NCBI RefSeq assembly: GCF_002887595.1
Contig: NZ_PEBU01000017.1
Coordinates: forward strand, 17,003-81,002
DNA length: 64,000 bases
Direction of reading: 5' to 3'
Source of the DNA: Bowmanella denitrificans
GTDB lineage: Bacteria > Pseudomonadota > Gammaproteobacteria > Enterobacterales > Alteromonadaceae
The number at the start of each line of letters is the position of its first letter. Position 1 is the stretch's first letter. The position numbers and the translations under genes were made by a program. Positions 44,764 through 55,202 of the stretch are shown one piece after another. The notes under the pieces were generated by a model, which was not told the origin of the DNA, made no database searches, and saw only the letters and a program-made list of their open reading frames with translations.

Positions 44764-45891
44764 ATGGATTTTGATCAGATTATCGACCGCAGCCAAAGCT
44801 GTTCATTTAAATGGAACAAGTATCAGGGCCGCGACATTTTGCCTATGTGGGTGGCAGACAGCGAATTTCGCTGTGCACAGCCGATTCTGGATGCGTTGCA
44901 TAACCGGGTTGAGCATGGTCTGTTGGGCTATACGCTGCCGGCGCAGTATGAACCGGCTAAACAAGCTATTGTGCACTGGCTGGGTCGCCAGTATAACTGG
45001 CAGATCGAATCAGACTGGATTGTCTGGACCCCTGGTGTTGTGCCAGCCTTCAATGTGGCCTGCAAGGCCTATTGCCAGCCTGGTGATAAGGTTTTAGTGC
45101 AAGTACCCAACTATCCGCCACTTTTAGCCGCTCCGGCCCTGAACCAATTACAACGGGTAGATATCCCAACCATTGAAGAGTCAGGTCGCTGGCAACTGGA
45201 TTTCGAAAGCCTGGAGCGGCAAGCCGCTGATCCTAAAGCCAAGCTTCTGATTTTATGCAACCCTATGAATCCAGTGGGTTCGGTGCTGAGTGAGGCTGAA
45301 CTTGAGCGAGTGGCAGATATTTGTCAGCGTCATGGCCTGATGTTGTGTTCTGATGAAATTCATTGCGACCTGATTCTGGATGAGCAGGCATTACATATTC
45401 CTGCCAGCAAGCTGGAAAGTTTAAAACATCATTCAGTTACCCTGATGGCCGCCAGTAAGACCTTCAATATTGCTGGTTTAGGTGCGTCTTTTGCGGTTAT
45501 TCCTGATGCCAAAGTACGGCAGCAGTTTGTCCAGGCTGCCATGGGGATAGTGCCTTGGGTCAATGTGCTGGGATTGTTTGCAACAGAGGCTGCATTTACC
45601 TTGTGTGATGACTGGTATCAGGCGCAGCTCGATTATTTGCGTGGTAACCGCGATTATCTGATGCAGGAAATCAACAAAATAGACGGATTGCGTCTGCTCA
45701 AGCCTCAGGCTACCTTCCTGGCCTGGGTGGATGCCCGCGGGCTGGAGGAGGATAACCCGCAGAAATGGTGCGAAGAAAAAGGGGTGGGTCCCTCGCCGGG
45801 TGTCGACTTTGGCGACAAGGGATTTTTCCGGATTAACTTTGGTTGTCCGCGCAGTTACCTTGAGCAGGCCGTTGCCAGACTAAAAGGGTAA
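44764..45891 (+). CDS. PatB/MalY-type PLP cystathionine beta-lyase
   Basis: 375 residues, fold type I aminotransferase family. WVADSEFRCAQPILDAL near the N-terminus, the cofactor-stacking region, NPMNPVG, SDEIHCDLIL and the PLP lysine in AASKTFNIAGL are typical of the MalY/PatB group that cleaves C-S bonds in cystathionine or cysteine conjugates. ATG at 44764 with GAGAG upstream is preferred; ATG at 44746 overlaps the receiver gene stop. Confidence 0.88.
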   Translation: MDFDQIIDRSQSCSFKWNKYQGRDILPMWVADSEFRCAQPILDALHNRVEHGLLGYTLPAQYEPAKQAIVHWLGRQYNWQIESDWIVWTPGVVPAFNVACKAYCQPGDKVLVQVPNYPPLLAAPALNQLQRVDIPTIEESGRWQLDFESLERQAADPKAKLLILCNPMNPVGSVLSEAELERVADICQRHGLMLCSDEIHCDLILDEQALHIPASKLESLKHHSVTLMAASKTFNIAGLGASFAVIPDAKVRQQFVQAAMGIVPWVNVLGLFATEAAFTLCDDWYQAQLDYLRGNRDYLMQEINKIDGLRLLKPQATFLAWVDARGLEEDNPQKWCEEKGVGPSPGVDFGDKGFFRINFGCPRSYLEQAVARLKG

Positions 45892-45970
45892 GGCTGGTTC
45901 TGATGGAATCAGTTCTTCAGCATCCAGTTGACGGGCCGATACAGACAACACACCCACAAGAGGATTGAAG

Positions 45971-46591
45971 ATGAAAGCCCTGGCTGCTTTGCCCCTGATG
46001 TTGACATTATGCCTCTCTGTTCAGGCTGAGGAAGAGCTCAAAGCTGTGCAGCTTTATTCTCAGGACGAGCTGATAGGTCTTATCCGTGACAACGCCCATT
46101 TAGATCGGGTGGTGCTGGATAAATGCCAGTTGGTGCAAGATATTGAAGCCAGAGCGCAGACATTGATGGTGCCCGCCTACCAATTCTTATGGGGCGATAT
46201 GCTGGCCTGGGGAGTCTGTGTTAAGGCCGATCCTGAGCGAGGTGTACATTATATGCGACAGGCGGCCCAGCAGGGGCTGCCCGAGGCGCTGGAACAACTG
46301 GGGCGTTATTACGCACTGGGCAAACTGGTGCAACAGGATAAGCAAAAAGCCGTGGTGTTTTTGCGGGAAGCGGCTGGCCTGGGTAATCTGAAAGCGCAGA
46401 TCCGTCTGGCAGAACTGTTTATCGAAGGCTATGGCAGCCCGTATGACTATGAAGATGCTTACCACTGGTTGTATAACGCTATTACCGATGACAAGCCAAC
46501 TCACCAGAAAATTGCCCGTTGTTTGCAAGAACTTGAAAAATTGATGCACCCCAAGGCGGTTCGAGCCGCCAAGCGAGCGCTGGACAGTTAA
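45971..46591 (+). CDS. motX: Sodium-driven polar flagellar motor protein MotX
   Basis: About 206 residues with a signal peptide ending SVQAEE and Sel1-like repeats. Blocks such as CQLVQDIEARA, AYQFLWGDMLAWGVCV, QGLPEALEQLGRYY and YGSPYDYEDAYHWLYN match Vibrio-type MotX, part of the periplasmic T-ring of the sodium-driven stator. ATG at 45971 follows AGAGGATTGAAG; a TTG at 45965 is unlikely. It stands alone, away from flagellar operons, which is usual for motX. Confidence 0.9.
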   Translation: MKALAALPLMLTLCLSVQAEEELKAVQLYSQDELIGLIRDNAHLDRVVLDKCQLVQDIEARAQTLMVPAYQFLWGDMLAWGVCVKADPERGVHYMRQAAQQGLPEALEQLGRYYALGKLVQQDKQKAVVFLREAAGLGNLKAQIRLAELFIEGYGSPYDYEDAYHWLYNAITDDKPTHQKIARCLQELEKLMHPKAVRAAKRALDS

Positions 46592-46712
46592 GGAATTTGA
46601 GTAGGATTGGCTGTAACTGCTGTGCAAATCTGTTTTGCTGAAATTCCCTGCTACTATCAATGCGCGAGTTCGCTATACTAGGGGCCTAAACCTGATATAA
46701 CGGACTCCGCAT

Positions 46713-49088
46713 TTGTCTCAATCTGACGATCCTTACTTCCAACGGGAACAGGAAAAGTACGAAAATCCTGTCGCCAGCCGCGAATACCTGCTGCAAATTC
46801 TTACCGATAAAAACAAGCCGCTTTCCTTTATGGAGATTTGCGAGCTGGTGGATGCCATGGACGAAGAGAGTCGTATTGGCATTCAACGCCGCTTAAGGGC
46901 CATGGAGCGTGAAGGGCAGATTCTGTTCACCCGTTCAAAAAAATATGGCCTGGCTGAAAAAATGGATCTGATCCGTGGCAAGGTGCTGGGGCATCGGGAT
47001 GGCTTTGGTTTTCTTAAGCGGGATGACGGCCAGCCGGATCTGTTTATTCATAATGCCCAAATGCAGGCTTTGCTGCATGGTGACATAGTACTGGTAACCG
47101 AAAGCAGCCAGAATTTTAAAGGCAAGAAGGAAGCTCGTATTGTGCGGGTTGTTGAGCCGCGCAGTGAAGCCATTGTCGGGCGTTTTTTCCTGGAGCAGGG
47201 GCTGGGACTGGTGGTGCCGGATGACAGCCGAATCTGCCAGGAAATCATTATTCCACCAGAGCATGTAAATGGTGCCCGCCAGGGACATGTCGTAGTAGTG
47301 GAAATCATACAGCGGCCGATGAAACGCGTGAATGCGGTGGGGAAAATTGTCGAAGTGCTGGGGGAGCATATGGCCCCAGGCATGGAAATCGAAATGGCGC
47401 TGCGCACCTTTGATATTCCGCACAACTGGCCCAAAGACGTTGAAAAGCAGGTTAAGGGGCTCACAGAGCAAGTCCCTGAAGAGGCTAAGCAAGGCAGATT
47501 GGACTTGCGTGAGCTTCCGCTGGTAACTATTGATGGTGAAGACGCCAGGGATTTTGACGATGCCGTATATTGCGAACCGCTGGATGATGGTGGCTGGCAG
47601 CTTTGGGTGGCGATAGCCGATGTCAGTTACTATGTGCGTCCGGCTACCGCGTTGGACAAAGAGGCCATCGAAAGGGGCAATTCGGTGTATTTCCCCGAGC
47701 AGGTTGTGCCCATGTTACCAGAGGTACTATCGAACGGACTGTGTTCATTAAACCCGCAGGTCGATCGTCTGTGTATGGTTTGTGAAATGCAGGTGTCCAA
47801 GTCAGGGCAACTCAAGGAATACCAGTTTTATGAGGCGGTAATGAACTCCCATGCCAGACTGACTTACACCAAGGTGTGGGATATTCTGCAGGGAGACAAA
47901 GAGCTTTATCAGCGTTACGAGCCTTTGGTGCCACATCTGCGAAATCTGCATGATCTGTTCCGCACCCTGAAAAAAGCCAGAGGGCGGCGTGGGGCCATTG
48001 AGTTTGAAACCCAGGAAAACAAATTTATTTTCAATGCCCAGCGCAAAATTGATCATATTGTGCCGGTGGTGCGCAACGACGCCCATAAAATGATTGAAGA
48101 ATGTATGATCCTGGCCAATGTCAGCGCCGCCAATTTCCTGCAGAAACACCAGGCTGAAGGCCTTTACCGGGTGCATGACAAACCGGATCAGGACCGGCTG
48201 CTAAGTTTTCTGAGCTACCTGGGAGAAGTCGGCATTCCGCATGGCATAGGCAAAGATCCCCAACCGGCAGATTTTTCCAATGTGGTGGACAAAATTGCTA
48301 ATCGTCCGGATCAGGAACTGATTCAGACCATGTTGCTGCGCTCTATGAAGCAAGCCGTGTACGACCGGGAGAATGTCGGACATTTCGGTCTGGCACTGGA
48401 TGCCTATGCACACTTTACTTCACCTATTCGGCGTTATCCGGATTTGGTGGTGCATCGGGCGATTAAAGCGGTACTGGATAAAATAGCCAAACGTAAAAAT
48501 AAGACCGGCGGTAAGGCTTACTCCGAAGAAGAAGTGTCACAGCTGGGTATTCAATGCTCTATGACTGAGCGTCGTGCCGATGATGCCACTCGCGATGTGG
48601 CTGACTGGCTTAAATGTGAGTTTATGCTCGATCATGTGGGCGACAGCTTTGATGGTGTGATTGCTTCAGTCACCAATTTTGGCTTCTTCGTCAGACTCAG
48701 TGATTTCCATATCGATGGCTTGGTACATATCACTGCGCTGGAAAACGATTACTACCACTATGACGAGCTCAAGCAACACTTAATTGGCGAGAACTTTGGT
48801 ACGGTTTATCGCTTGGGTGACCAACTGCGGGTTAAAGTAGCTGGCGTGAACCTGGATGATCGCAAAATCGACTTTGTGCTGGACCAGCCCATGGGCAAAG
48901 GTAAGGGGGGGCGCAAGGTGATGGTTAAAAAAGTAAACAGAAAGTCCGACAAAAGTGAGCTGTCAGAAGGTAAATGGCCAACCTCGGGTAAACCCGCCCC
49001 ACGCCGAAGCAGGCGCGGGGAAGAGGCAGAAGGTGCCGATCATAAAAAGTCCCGCAAATCAAAAGCAACCAGCAGGAAGAATAGATAA
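46713..49088 (+). CDS. rnr: Ribonuclease R
   Basis: 791 residues: N-terminal helix-turn-helix, two cold-shock domains, RNB catalytic domain with [11 protein letters not shown] (metal aspartates at about D277, D280, D282, D283), S1 domain ([17 protein letters not shown]) and a lysine/arginine-rich tail. It degrades structured RNA 3' to 5'. The likely start is TTG at 46713, since the family sequence [15 protein letters not shown] begins there and no nearby in-frame ATG exists. It ends directly before rlmB, giving an rnr-rlmB operon. Confidence 0.95.
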   Translation: MSQSDDPYFQREQEKYENPVASREYLLQILTDKNKPLSFMEICELVDAMDEESRIGIQRRLRAMEREGQILFTRSKKYGLAEKMDLIRGKVLGHRDGFGFLKRDDGQPDLFIHNAQMQALLHGDIVLVTESSQNFKGKKEARIVRVVEPRSEAIVGRFFLEQGLGLVVPDDSRICQEIIIPPEHVNGARQGHVVVVEIIQRPMKRVNAVGKIVEVLGEHMAPGMEIEMALRTFDIPHNWPKDVEKQVKGLTEQVPEEAKQGRLDLRELPLVTIDGEDARDFDDAVYCEPLDDGGWQLWVAIADVSYYVRPATALDKEAIERGNSVYFPEQVVPMLPEVLSNGLCSLNPQVDRLCMVCEMQVSKSGQLKEYQFYEAVMNSHARLTYTKVWDILQGDKELYQRYEPLVPHLRNLHDLFRTLKKARGRRGAIEFETQENKFIFNAQRKIDHIVPVVRNDAHKMIEECMILANVSAANFLQKHQAEGLYRVHDKPDQDRLLSFLSYLGEVGIPHGIGKDPQPADFSNVVDKIANRPDQELIQTMLLRSMKQAVYDRENVGHFGLALDAYAHFTSPIRRYPDLVVHRAIKAVLDKIAKRKNKTGGKAYSEEEVSQLGIQCSMTERRADDATRDVADWLKCEFMLDHVGDSFDGVIASVTNFGFFVRLSDFHIDGLVHITALENDYYHYDELKQHLIGENFGTVYRLGDQLRVKVAGVNLDDRKIDFVLDQPMGKGKGGRKVMVKKVNRKSDKSELSEGKWPTSGKPAPRRSRRGEEAEGADHKKSRKSKATSRKNR

Positions 49089-49835
49089 ATGGCTCAGCAA
49101 GAATGGCTTTATGGTATCCATGCTCTTGAATCCCTGCTGCAGCGGGAACCGGAGCGCCTGATTGAGCTTTTTGTCTTGAAAGGACGTGAAGACGAACGGC
49201 TGACGAATATTATCAACCAGGCTAGGCGCTTTGGTGCCTCTATTCAGTTTTGCCAGCGTAAAACCCTGGACGATAAAGCGCATGGGGAGCAGCACCAGGG
49301 CGTGGTAGCGAAAGCCAGACCAGGGCGCCAGTACGATGAAAAAGACCTGGATCAGATTCTGTCAGCCAGTGGCAGCCCATTTCTGCTGATCTTGGATGGT
49401 GTTACCGATCCACATAATCTGGGGGCCTGCCTGCGCACAGCTGATGCTGCTGGTGTGCATGCGGTGGTGGTGCCTAAAGACAAATCGGCGTCTCTGACCC
49501 CTACAGTACGAAAAGTGGCTTGCGGCGCGGCTGAGGTCATTCCCCTTGTGCAAGTCACCAATCTGGCCAGAACCTTAAAGGAACTGCAGCAGGCTGGGGT
49601 GTGGATCGTAGGCACCGCTGGCGAGGCGCAACAGGATATTTATCAGGCTAAGCTAACCGGCCCAATTGCGCTGGTTATGGGGGCAGAAGGCAAAGGGATG
49701 CGCAGGCTGACCCGCGAACACTGTGATGAGTTGATTAAACTGCCAATGGCCGGTTCGGTATCCAGTCTTAATGTGTCTGTCGCCACTGGTATCTGTTTAT
49801 ATGAAGTCGTACGGCAACGAGCCGCACAACTGTAA
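49089..49835 (+). CDS. rlmB: 23S rRNA (Gm2251) 2'-O-methyltransferase RlmB
   Basis: 248 residues, SPOUT family. N-terminal L30e-like domain ([16 protein letters not shown]) and the three SpoU motifs: [30 protein letters not shown] and [22 protein letters not shown]. Uses SAM to methylate G2251 in the 23S P-loop. Starts right after the rnr stop. Confidence 0.96.
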   Translation: MAQQEWLYGIHALESLLQREPERLIELFVLKGREDERLTNIINQARRFGASIQFCQRKTLDDKAHGEQHQGVVAKARPGRQYDEKDLDQILSASGSPFLLILDGVTDPHNLGACLRTADAAGVHAVVVPKDKSASLTPTVRKVACGAAEVIPLVQVTNLARTLKELQQAGVWIVGTAGEAQQDIYQAKLTGPIALVMGAEGKGMRRLTREHCDELIKLPMAGSVSSLNVSVATGICLYEVVRQRAAQL

Positions 49836-49839
49836 ATTG

Positions 49840-49858
49840 GGGGCGGCAAGCCCCTTTA
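49840..49858 (+). terminator. Weak terminator after rlmB
   Basis: Stem GGGGC / GCCCC with loop GGCAA followed by TTT. Short stem and short T-run. Confidence 0.45.
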
Positions 49859-49993
49859 TCGCTACTTACACATCGTCTCCCCATTATCCTGGCCTTGTCT
49901 GACACAGTTGTTAACTTTTCTGCGCTAGTCGGCTTGTTGCTGTTAGGGTAGGGTGCTCTGTTAGCCCTATAACAACAACGAAGAGGAAAAACC

Positions 49994-52573
49994 ATGGCCG
50001 ACAAAATTGCGCGCGGCTTTTATGGATGGCTGCTGGCGCTGACCAGCTTTTGCTTGCAGGCGACGCCAGACTATCAACTACCTGACAATATTCAGCCGAA
50101 TTTTCAACAAGTCAGCTTGAAAGTTGATCCGGACCAAGCGGATTTCAGTGGTGACACTTTTATTGATCTGACCATCAAGCAAGCCACTGACAAGGTCGGC
50201 TTTTATCAGATTGATTTAACCCTGGATAAAGTGGAATTGATCAGAGATGGAAAAATCATTCCTTTGACGGTCAGTGGTGGCGACTATGATATCTTTTGGG
50301 GCCAGTCGGCCGCGGTGCTTGAACCTGGCGACTATCAGTTGCATATCCAGTACAAAGGCAAAGTGAATACCAGCTCTGACGGCATGTATCTGGCCAGGTT
50401 TGAAGAGCGTAACTACTTGTTTACCCAGTTTGAGGACATGGAAGCCAGGCGGGCATTTCCCTCCTTTGACCAGCCTAACTACAAAATACCATTTCAACTG
50501 AAGATTCAGGCCCCGGAAAAACACGTTGTGCTATCGAACACCCCGGTACTGAGCCGGGAGGTGAAAGATGGTTGGCAAACGGTGGAGTTTAAACGCACCA
50601 AACCTCTACCAACCTATCTGGTGGCCTATGCCATTGGAGAGCTGGATTCTGCCGAGATTTCTGGTTTGTCAGTGCCAGGGCGAATTTACACCCCCAAAGG
50701 CAAGGCGGAGCAGACGCGTTTTATCATTAAGCACACGCCGCAAATACTTAAAAGTCTGGAAGACTACTTTGGCATACCTTACCCCTATGAAAAGCTGGAC
50801 TTTATTGCGGTGCCAAACTTTACTCACGGGGCAATGGAAAATGCCGGTCTGATTACCTTCAGAAGTAGCCTGTTGTTGCTGGAAGATGAACCTGGTCTGG
50901 CAGAACGCAGTGGGCCGCTGGATACCGTAACCCATGAACTGGCACATCAATGGTATGGCAATCTGGTGACGATGTCCTGGTGGGATGATCTGTGGCTGAA
51001 TGAGGCGTTTGCCTCCTGGATGGCCAGTAAGGTCATGATGAAACTTTATCCTGAGCTGAACTTCCATACCCGTATTGTCCAGGAGGGGGCCTTTGAAGCT
51101 GACGCCAGCCCCACCACTAAGCCGGTGAAAAAGATTGTGCGCTCCTCTGCGGATGTGATGGATGGCCTGGGCCTGAACTACAGCAAGGGGGAATCCATTC
51201 TGAATATGATTGAATCACTGACCGGAGAAGCACCCTTTCAAAAAGCGGTGCAAGCCTATATGCAAAAGCATAAGTGGGGCAACACCACCGCCGATGACCT
51301 GTGGGCCGTACTGGGCGACGTGGCAGACTTTGACGTGCCGGCCATGATGAGAACTTATCTGGAGCAGCCTGGATATCCTCTGGTCAGCTTTGCAGCGGAC
51401 GGCACGGTAAGCCAAAGCCGTTATCACCTGGCCGGGGCGGACGTGGCAGAGCAAAGCTGGATAGTGCCCCTCTCTGTGAGCTTCAAGAAAAATGGCAAGC
51501 TGCAGCGTCGAATGCTGTATCTGGACAAACCAAGTAGCAACGTTGTTGAGCTGGCTGAAGCAGATTGGGTATACCCTAATGACAATGCAATGGGGTACTT
51601 CCGCTGGCAGATGTCCGCCCAACAGATGCGCGCCTTGTTAAAGGATATAGACGCGCTGAATGGCCGGGAGAAAAAGGAGTTGTTGTATAACTCCGGTGCA
51701 TTGCTGCAGGCCGGAAAAGCCGATTTTGAACAACATCTGAGTGTTCTGAATACCCTGGCTGCAGATAAGGAACCTATGGTGGCAAGGGCGGTGGTCGCCT
51801 CGCTTAACGATTTTACTTATTTGGTAGATAAAACCAATGAGGACGATTTTGCCAGTTTCCTGCAAACAAAATTACTGCCCTGGTATCAGCAACTAGGTAT
51901 GAGTCAGCGCCCCGATGATTCCGAAGATGTCATTAAATTGCGTCAGGCTGTTTTTAGCTTGCTGAGTCTATATGGGCATGTGCCTGAGGTGGACAGCAAA
52001 GCTCAGGCGCTTGCTGCCAGTTATCTGCATGAGCCTGTATCAGTGCCGCGCAACCTGGCATCTTATGCACTGCGCAATGCGGCTAAGTACGGCAATGCTG
52101 AATGGTACGAGAAGTTCAACCAAGCTTATTTGAAGCATACGGATGCCAATATTCGCGGCACGATAATGGCCGGCATGTATTTCCCGCAAGATAGCAATCT
52201 GACTAAAGTTCTGAACTTTTCCTTTGATGAGCAAATGAGTCCAGCCAATGTTATTTATAACCTCGTGGTCGCTTCTCGTGCGCAGGAACAACAGGATCTG
52301 TTGTACCAATGGCTGGACACACATTTTGAGCAACTGGTAGAGCGGATGCCCAGTTACCACATAGGCCGCATGCCTGAGTTTGTCTCCAGCAGTTGTAATG
52401 CGCACAATATTCAGCTGGCCAAAGCGTTCTATACGCCGCGTATGGATAAATTTGATGGTATGGCGCGCAGTTTTGAGGTGGCCATGAATGATGCAAGCCA
52501 ATGTGTTGCTATGAAACAACGCTTCCAATCAAGTTTTACTCAACTGCTGAAGCAGGTAAATCAAAAACGCTAA
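49994..52573 (+). CDS. M1-family zinc aminopeptidase, exported
   Basis: 859 residues. N-terminal hydrophobic stretch (FYGWLLALTSFCLQATP) suggests export. The exopeptidase motif GAMEN lies at 279-283, and the zinc site H314-E-x2-H318 with E337 follows the M1 pattern. The C-terminal region matches the ERAP1-like helical domain. Cleaves N-terminal residues from peptides, probably in the periplasm. Start ATG follows GAAGAGGAAAAACC. A clear terminator follows. Confidence 0.92.
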   Translation: MADKIARGFYGWLLALTSFCLQATPDYQLPDNIQPNFQQVSLKVDPDQADFSGDTFIDLTIKQATDKVGFYQIDLTLDKVELIRDGKIIPLTVSGGDYDIFWGQSAAVLEPGDYQLHIQYKGKVNTSSDGMYLARFEERNYLFTQFEDMEARRAFPSFDQPNYKIPFQLKIQAPEKHVVLSNTPVLSREVKDGWQTVEFKRTKPLPTYLVAYAIGELDSAEISGLSVPGRIYTPKGKAEQTRFIIKHTPQILKSLEDYFGIPYPYEKLDFIAVPNFTHGAMENAGLITFRSSLLLLEDEPGLAERSGPLDTVTHELAHQWYGNLVTMSWWDDLWLNEAFASWMASKVMMKLYPELNFHTRIVQEGAFEADASPTTKPVKKIVRSSADVMDGLGLNYSKGESILNMIESLTGEAPFQKAVQAYMQKHKWGNTTADDLWAVLGDVADFDVPAMMRTYLEQPGYPLVSFAADGTVSQSRYHLAGADVAEQSWIVPLSVSFKKNGKLQRRMLYLDKPSSNVVELAEADWVYPNDNAMGYFRWQMSAQQMRALLKDIDALNGREKKELLYNSGALLQAGKADFEQHLSVLNTLAADKEPMVARAVVASLNDFTYLVDKTNEDDFASFLQTKLLPWYQQLGMSQRPDDSEDVIKLRQAVFSLLSLYGHVPEVDSKAQALAASYLHEPVSVPRNLASYALRNAAKYGNAEWYEKFNQAYLKHTDANIRGTIMAGMYFPQDSNLTKVLNFSFDEQMSPANVIYNLVVASRAQEQQDLLYQWLDTHFEQLVERMPSYHIGRMPEFVSSSCNAHNIQLAKAFYTPRMDKFDGMARSFEVAMNDASQCVAMKQRFQSSFTQLLKQVNQKR

Positions 52574-52580
52574 GTTTGAC

Positions 52581-52608
52581 AAAGGCGGTCCAGTTGGCCG
52601 CCTTTTTT
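52581..52608 (+). terminator. Terminator of the M1 aminopeptidase gene
   Basis: Stem AAAGGCGG / CCGCCTTT with loop TCCAGTTGG followed by further T residues. Confidence 0.85.
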
Positions 52609-52788
52609 AATTGGCTTAGTACAGTTTGGTCGCCAGAAATAGTCTCTAAATACAGGAAAATTAGCTTTTGTTACTGCAGTTTGTAAAGCAATGTAAAGAT
52701 TGGTAAAGAATGTGAATCCTCAAGAACTTCGCGGCCTGCGGCGGGTCTTTGCTGAGTCGAGCCAACCTATAAGTTATGAGGACCTTAA

Positions 52789-54147
52789 ATGCATTTGCGA
52801 GCATTATCTTTTCCCCTGTTAATCACTGCGTCTGCTTTAGCACTAACCGCCTGCGGGGGTTCCAGTGATGATGATAAAACCTATCCTAATGCCTACGTAC
52901 AATTCTACAACGGCTCTCCAAACAGCGCCGAGACCGATCTCTACATTGAAGACATTGAACAAGGCGGTGCGGCTTACGGGGATGCTTCCGGGCTGTACAC
53001 CGTGGATACCGGCGATGCCACCCTCACTCTAAAACGCACCGATGCCAGCGATAAACTGGTGGAGGTCTTGAGCAAAGAAGTGAATTTCACTGACGGCCAT
53101 AAGTCTCTTTACCTGCTTGTTGGTGATTACGAGAGTCCAACGCTGATTGAGCATAAATTCGAACGTAAGGAACTGACAGACCATTTCATTCTTTACGCCA
53201 TGTCAGCTGTGGCAGATGCCAACTATGACCTGTATATGGCTGAAGCAGGCGCGCCTTTCACCGACGCTAATAAGATTGACAGTCTGAGTTTCAGTGAGGT
53301 TGTGGAGGGCAAGTATTGGGATGCAGATACGACCAACCCTGACTGGGATACCGGTGACTATGTGGTTTATCTGACGGAGCCTGGTAAAACTGACGTGCTG
53401 TATGAAAGTCCCACGATTAAATTCAGTTATGACACTGAGTATATGCTGGTTATCAGACAGTCTGCCGCCACCACACAAAACAACTTGTCAGTGGACTTAG
53501 TGATCAATTCCACTAGTGTGTCCAGTTACAAAGATGTACGGGCGGGGGCGCAATTCCGCCTGTATAACAGTCTGCAAGACAGCGGATTGACAGCACTGGT
53601 TAAAGGCAATGATGTCGAGCAGAGTAGCAACCTGCAGCATAATGAACTAAGTGAGTTCAGTGCTGTTAAGTATGGTGATTATCAAATTTCAGCACAAAAT
53701 GAAGATAACAGCCTGTCTTTCAACAATCGCCTGCTGACTCTCAATCAAGGTGAAGCCAAAACAGTCGTACTCTATAAGAATAAGGAAAATACCCTGACTT
53801 CACTGGCGTTTGAAGAGAGTGATCTGCCCCAGGTGTATGACCACGAATTGAATGTGGTAAACCTGGCACAGGATTACGCAAACGTGGATATCTATTTCGT
53901 TCGCCAGGATGAGACAGTCGAGACAGCCCAGTACAAGATCAAACGTTTGGGCTTTGCAGGAAGTGAAGATATCAGTTTGCCAAGTGATTATTATGAGATC
54001 ATTGCTTTGCATGATGATAACAGTGGTAATCAGACTTTATTGTTCAGAACACCGGCTCTGGCCATTGATGAAGCGGTCAACTATATGGTTGCTGTGGAAC
54101 CGGACAGTACATCAGCCAGCGGCTACCGGGTGGTATTGCTGAACTAG
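52789..54147 (+). CDS. DUF4397-type lipoprotein
   Basis: 452 residues with a lipobox LTAC-GGSSDDD. The sequence AYVQFYNGSPNSAETDLYIED resembles DUF4397, and similar beta-rich modules recur (AQFRLYNSLQDS, LNVVNLAQDYANVDIYFV), giving about four immunoglobulin-like units. The DDD after the lipidated cysteine is compatible with several locations. Function unknown. It lies directly upstream of the ribosomal spc operon. Confidence 0.8.
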   Translation: MHLRALSFPLLITASALALTACGGSSDDDKTYPNAYVQFYNGSPNSAETDLYIEDIEQGGAAYGDASGLYTVDTGDATLTLKRTDASDKLVEVLSKEVNFTDGHKSLYLLVGDYESPTLIEHKFERKELTDHFILYAMSAVADANYDLYMAEAGAPFTDANKIDSLSFSEVVEGKYWDADTTNPDWDTGDYVVYLTEPGKTDVLYESPTIKFSYDTEYMLVIRQSAATTQNNLSVDLVINSTSVSSYKDVRAGAQFRLYNSLQDSGLTALVKGNDVEQSSNLQHNELSEFSAVKYGDYQISAQNEDNSLSFNNRLLTLNQGEAKTVVLYKNKENTLTSLAFEESDLPQVYDHELNVVNLAQDYANVDIYFVRQDETVETAQYKIKRLGFAGSEDISLPSDYYEIIALHDDNSGNQTLLFRTPALAIDEAVNYMVAVEPDSTSASGYRVVLLN

Positions 54148-54166
54148 TGACATCCAACGGATGGGT

Positions 54167-54195
54167 AAAAGGCCTCTTTTTAGAGGCCTTTTTTG
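54167..54195. terminator. Terminator of the DUF4397 lipoprotein gene
   Basis: Stem AAAAGGCCTC / GAGGCCTTTT with loop TTTTTA and further T residues; A-rich on the left, so it may work in both directions. Confidence 0.88.
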
Positions 54196-54344
54196 TGACG
54201 GGGATGAATTTCCACCATCCTGCCCCCATCATGTGCAATCAGTGGTTTTTGACTGACAAAGAATTTTCACCGCTGGCATTTTTTAACGTTGAACTTTCCC
54301 TGTCCTTCGCCCTTCCAGGGCCGTCGCGACTGGGCTGCGGCGTT

Positions 54345-54368
54345 AAAAAGCGAATTAGGCGCTTTTTT
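54345..54368 (+). terminator. Terminator-like hairpin upstream of the spc promoter
   Basis: Stem AAAAAGCG / CGCTTTTT with loop AATTAGG and a T-run. It lies before the spc promoter, so it shields the operon from readthrough rather than attenuating it. Confidence 0.6.
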
Positions 54369-54400
54369 CAACATTTCGGGTATCGCCGCAAATTCTTTTC

Positions 54401-54417
54401 TGTTATTATTTCGCGCC
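54401..54417 (+). promoter_or_regulatory. Extended -10 promoter of the spc operon
   Basis: TGTTATTAT contains an extended -10 (TG-n-TATTAT at 54404-54409) followed by a GC-rich discriminator TCGCGCCC, typical of stringently controlled ribosomal promoters. No clear -35. About 85 bases before the rplN start. Confidence 0.55.
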
Positions 54418-54490
54418 CTTTTTATAGGGGTATGACTATTAAAGCAGCTAAACGGCCTGAGAAGGCCTTAACAACAGCGGAGCACTAACA

Positions 54491-54859
54491 ATGATCCAAA
54501 TGCAAACTAGCCTGGACGTGGCCGATAACTCCGGCGCTCGCAGGGTAATGTGTATTAAGGTTCTTGGTGGCTCGCATCGCCGTTATGCACATATCGGTGA
54601 CATCATCAAAGTTACCGTCAAGGAAGCAATTCCTCGCGGTAAAGTTAAAAAAGGTGACGTACTGAATGCAGTGGTGGTGCGTACTAGAAAAGGCGTTCGT
54701 CGTCCTGACGGTTCTCTGATCCGTTTCGATAACAACGCAGCCGTGTTGCTGAACAACAACAAGCAACCTATTGGTACGCGTATCTTTGGCCCGGTAACCC
54801 GTGAGCTTCGTGGAGATAAATTCATGAAGATCATCTCACTGGCCCCAGAGGTACTATAA
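54491..54859 (+). CDS. rplN: 50S ribosomal protein L14 (uL14)
   Basis: 122 residues, full length; [27 protein letters not shown] and [13 protein letters not shown] are diagnostic. First gene of the spc operon here, preceded by its own promoter and not by rpsQ. Start follows GCGGAGCACTAAC. Confidence 0.98.
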   Translation: MIQMQTSLDVADNSGARRVMCIKVLGGSHRRYAHIGDIIKVTVKEAIPRGKVKKGDVLNAVVVRTRKGVRRPDGSLIRFDNNAAVLLNNNKQPIGTRIFGPVTRELRGDKFMKIISLAPEVL

Positions 54860-54871
54860 GGAGTCACGATA

Positions 54872-55186
54872 ATGGCAAGAAAAATTCGTCGTGATGATGA
54901 AGTTGTCGTATTGGCCGGTAAAGACAAAGGCAAAACAGGCAAAGTCCTGAAAGTGCTGGTTGAGTCTGACCGTCTGGTAGTAGAAGGTGTGAATGTGATG
55001 AAGAAACACCAGAAGCCTAACCCTCAGTTAGGTGTTGCTGGTGGCATCGTTGAGAAAGAAGCATCCATTCATGTATCGAATGTAGCGATTCTGAACCCTA
55101 AAACGGGTAAAGCTGATCGCGTCGGTTTCCGTCTTGAAGGCGAGAAGAAAGTACGTTTCTTCAAGTCTAACGGTGAACTGGTTTAA
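54872..55186 (+). CDS. rplX: 50S ribosomal protein L24 (uL24)
   Basis: 104 residues with the KOW motif [20 protein letters not shown]. Assembly initiator of the large subunit. Follows rplN by 12 bases with AAGGAG. Confidence 0.98.
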   Translation: MARKIRRDDEVVVLAGKDKGKTGKVLKVLVESDRLVVEGVNVMKKHQKPNPQLGVAGGIVEKEASIHVSNVAILNPKTGKADRVGFRLEGEKKVRFFKSNGELV

Positions 55187-55202
55187 TTAATTGGAGAGTA
55201 CG

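Larger units (their letters stand above)
54148..54490. other. Intergenic region between lipoprotein gene and rplN
   Basis: 343 bases. It holds the lipoprotein terminator (54167-54195), a second terminator-like hairpin (54345-54368) and an extended -10 promoter for the spc operon (54401-54417). I see no remnant of rpsQ or other S10-operon genes. Confidence 0.6.

Noticed and set aside
54148..54490. Remnant of rpsQ or other S10-operon genes upstream of rplN
   Set aside because: No frame in this gap resembles S17 or L29; the region contains only terminators and a promoter.
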